NCBI RefSeq assembly: GCF_000189635.1
Contig: NW_002476512.1
Location: forward strand, 1,116,001-1,180,000
Length of the DNA: 64,000 bases
Source: Tetrahymena thermophila SB210
Taxonomy: Eukaryota > Ciliophora > Oligohymenophorea > Hymenostomatida > Tetrahymenidae
Direction of reading: 5' to 3'
The notes under the pieces were generated by a model. That model had not been told where the DNA came from, searched no databases, and saw only the letters and a program-made list of their open reading frames with translations. The translations under genes were made by a program, and so were the position numbers. Numbering within the stretch: the first letter of the stretch is position 1; every line of letters begins with the position of its first letter. Of the stretch, positions 62,516 to 64,000 are shown piece after piece.

Positions 62516-63337
62516 TCAATCAGAGCTTTCTGCAGGATTGATTGATTACTTAGTCTCATCAACATTATTTTATTCTTAATTCAAAAGAGGTTCTTTAAGA
62601 TTAGTTTATATTTCATTTTCTAGTTTTGATCCTTATAAAGCATCGCTGTAATCAGATTATACCTTTTCCGTTCTCACACCTGCTTCTTATCTTAAAAAGT
62701 CCTCAAATAATTGAACGGTCTAGCGCTCCTTATGCACAAATTTGATGGTTTTGATTTTACTTTAGCCTTGATATTTAGTTGCATATTCGTGAATTGCTTT
62801 CATCATAGCTTGTGCAGTAATTTATTTTGGAATACCAAATAATTAGGCTGCTATATCAGTGAAAATGATTGAAGTAATGTTGTTCTTATTTGCTTCTTCT
62901 AAAATTTTAGAAAATCCTTATTACAAAATCTCCATTTCTCTATGTCTACCACCTCTCCAAAGAGGAACAGAAATATGGAAAACTGATTAGACATTACGCA
63001 AGCAGCCAGGTCCTGTAAGAATTATTTCTCCATTCAATAGAGGTTCTTGTGCAGCAGCTCCTCTCTTCTCTGCAACTACTTTATTCAAAGAGTCGGTCAT
63101 TGCAGGAGTCAAGAAGGAATTAGAACGGTTTCTAACATAATTATCTGTACCAGAAACCAATGCGTCTGCAGTTTCCTTTGTAATATCTCCTACTTTAACG
63201 ATAAAATAGATTTCTTTGAACTCCATTTCAAAATCAACTGGTTGAGCTACATTTTAATTGTCATTTTTATCTTTATTTCTTGGTGGCTTTTTACCAACAC
63301 TTTCGTTTTCCTTTTCTGGGCAACAGCAATTTCCCAT
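62516..63337 (-). CDS. Divergent macro-domain protein with lipidation-type N-terminus
   Basis: Single-exon minus-strand gene of 273 residues from ATG 63337 to TGA 62516-62518. The N-terminus MGNCCCPEKENESVGKK has Gly2 for N-myristoylation and Cys4-6 as likely palmitoylation sites, implying membrane attachment. A macro fold follows from about residue 43: IYFIVKVGDITKETADALVS (the VxxGDIT..DAIVN start), NGEIILTGPGCLRNVQSVFH (the aGei..T.g..L....ViH strand), VPLWRGG, and IIFTDIAAQLFGIPK with MMKAIHEYATKYQ (the S.P.LGaG.fG.p...aa..~~~ai region). The NAAN adenosine-contact motif reads SGTDN, and the Gly-rich loop is replaced by RNRSNSFLTPAM, so ADP-ribose binding or hydrolysis may be altered. A short polar tail ends QEQNNVDETKQ and so on. 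The fold call is good; the ligand is unknown. Confidence 0.85.
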
Positions 63338-64000
63338 GAGTGTGTGTGTGCGTATGTATGAATATATATGTGCTTTTAAATAGAATTTTATCCTAACTAA
63401 ATTTTTCGATGTTACTTTTGAAGAAATTTTTAATATCCTTCTTTTTGATTAAAATTTTCAATATTATTTCTAATGGTGATTTGTAAATAAATGATTATCA
63501 TAATAACTCCAGCAAAAATTCAATATTTATTATCAAATATAAAAGATCCTAATTATATTTGAAAGTAAATTAATTAATTGAATTGAAATTTAATTACCCT
63601 TTAAACAAGCAAACAAACAATCAAACAAAATAAATAAATATTCGGTGAGCAGATGCATAATCAAAATGTATTAGATAATATATATCCCTACGAATTATTC
63701 TTCTAGGTTGTTGTCTAAATGGATGACTTCTTATTTGTCTTTTTTATTTAAACAATAGATAAACCTTAAAGATATTTAATTTACTGATAGTTAAAATTCG
63801 CGTTTATGATTTTCTTCTCAACAAGCTTAACTTTTTTTGGTATTTTATGAACTCGATATGATATAATTATTAAATTTTTGATTGCATAAAATAGCCAAAA
63901 AAAAATATCAATCAGAAAACTAATTTAAAAAATAGAAAAATTAATTTTATTTAATCTTAAATTGTAAAAATGTCTTTTTTCAATAAATTATTCATAAAAT
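63338..64000. other. Upstream of macro gene; one weak small frame
   Basis: AT-rich. A GT run at 63339-63356 abuts the start codon of the macro gene. A + strand ATG at 63653 opens 44 codons (MHNQNVLDNIYPYELFFQVV and so on) to TGA 63785-63787. It might be a first exon, but this is unsupported. Confidence 0.45.

Noticed and set aside
1..64000. tRNA, rRNA or snRNA genes
   Set aside because: No convincing T-loop (GGTTCRA) with A-box partner and no long GC-rich structured segment was seen by eye. A tRNAscan-SE or Infernal run would be decisive.

Overview
The window is very AT-rich nuclear DNA from a ciliate that uses the TAA/TAG = glutamine code, most like Tetrahymena or another oligohymenophorean. 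TAA and TAG occur inside conserved coding sequence at invariant Gln positions: the Gln of the QRxGRxGR helicase motif is a TAA at 16463-16465. Every confident gene ends in TGA. Introns are AT-rich, GT-AG and mostly 45-480 nt, and intergenic DNA is nearly pure A/T with tetranucleotide runs. No rRNA, tRNA, telomeric repeat, CRISPR array or prokaryotic signal was seen. The exon joins given here were worked out by hand from reading frame, splice-site phase and family similarity; they are not backed by transcript data.

Layout. 1-9.3 kb: the 3' part of a C2 / coiled-coil / SHIPPO-repeat protein (+), a two-helix transmembrane protein of a ciliate-type family (+), and an ARL2 small GTPase (-). 11.4-20.4 kb: a six-exon ANTH-domain clathrin-adaptor-like gene (+), a DHX35-type RNA helicase with an aberrant DDIH box (+), a decayed gene fragment, and a TLC-domain (ceramide synthase-like) membrane protein (+). 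21.5-23.3 kb: two broken DDE transposon remnants side by side (Tc1/mariner type, then Merlin/IS1016 type). 23.8-29.3 kb: a Q/N-rich five-exon protein (-), an unrecognised 207-aa protein (-) and a weak small ORF (-). 29.9-32.0 kb: a persulfide-dioxygenase/rhodanese fusion (-). 35.8-37.1 kb: a single-pass membrane protein with eighteen 12-residue repeats (+). 38.7-39.2 kb: a MYCBP (AMY-1) homologue (+). 40.7-57.4 kb: one giant gene of about 5,200 codons, Q/N-rich, with an N-terminus resembling an ENTH/VHS domain and many scattered FxDF / WDxF-like motifs (+). 58.3-61.8 kb: a ten-exon TORTIFOLIA1/SPIRAL2-like microtubule-associated protein (+). 62.5-63.3 kb: a divergent macro-domain protein with an N-terminus suited to dual lipidation (-).

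Two loose themes recur. The first is microtubules and cilia: the SHIPPO protein, ARL2 (a tubulin-cofactor regulator), MYCBP and the TORTIFOLIA-like protein. The second is clathrin adaptors: the ANTH protein and the giant ENTH-like protein. Eukaryotic neighbours need not be functionally linked, so this is observation only. The best candidates for new biology are the giant adaptor-like gene, the DDIH helicase, the lipidated divergent macro protein and the C2-SHIPPO architecture.
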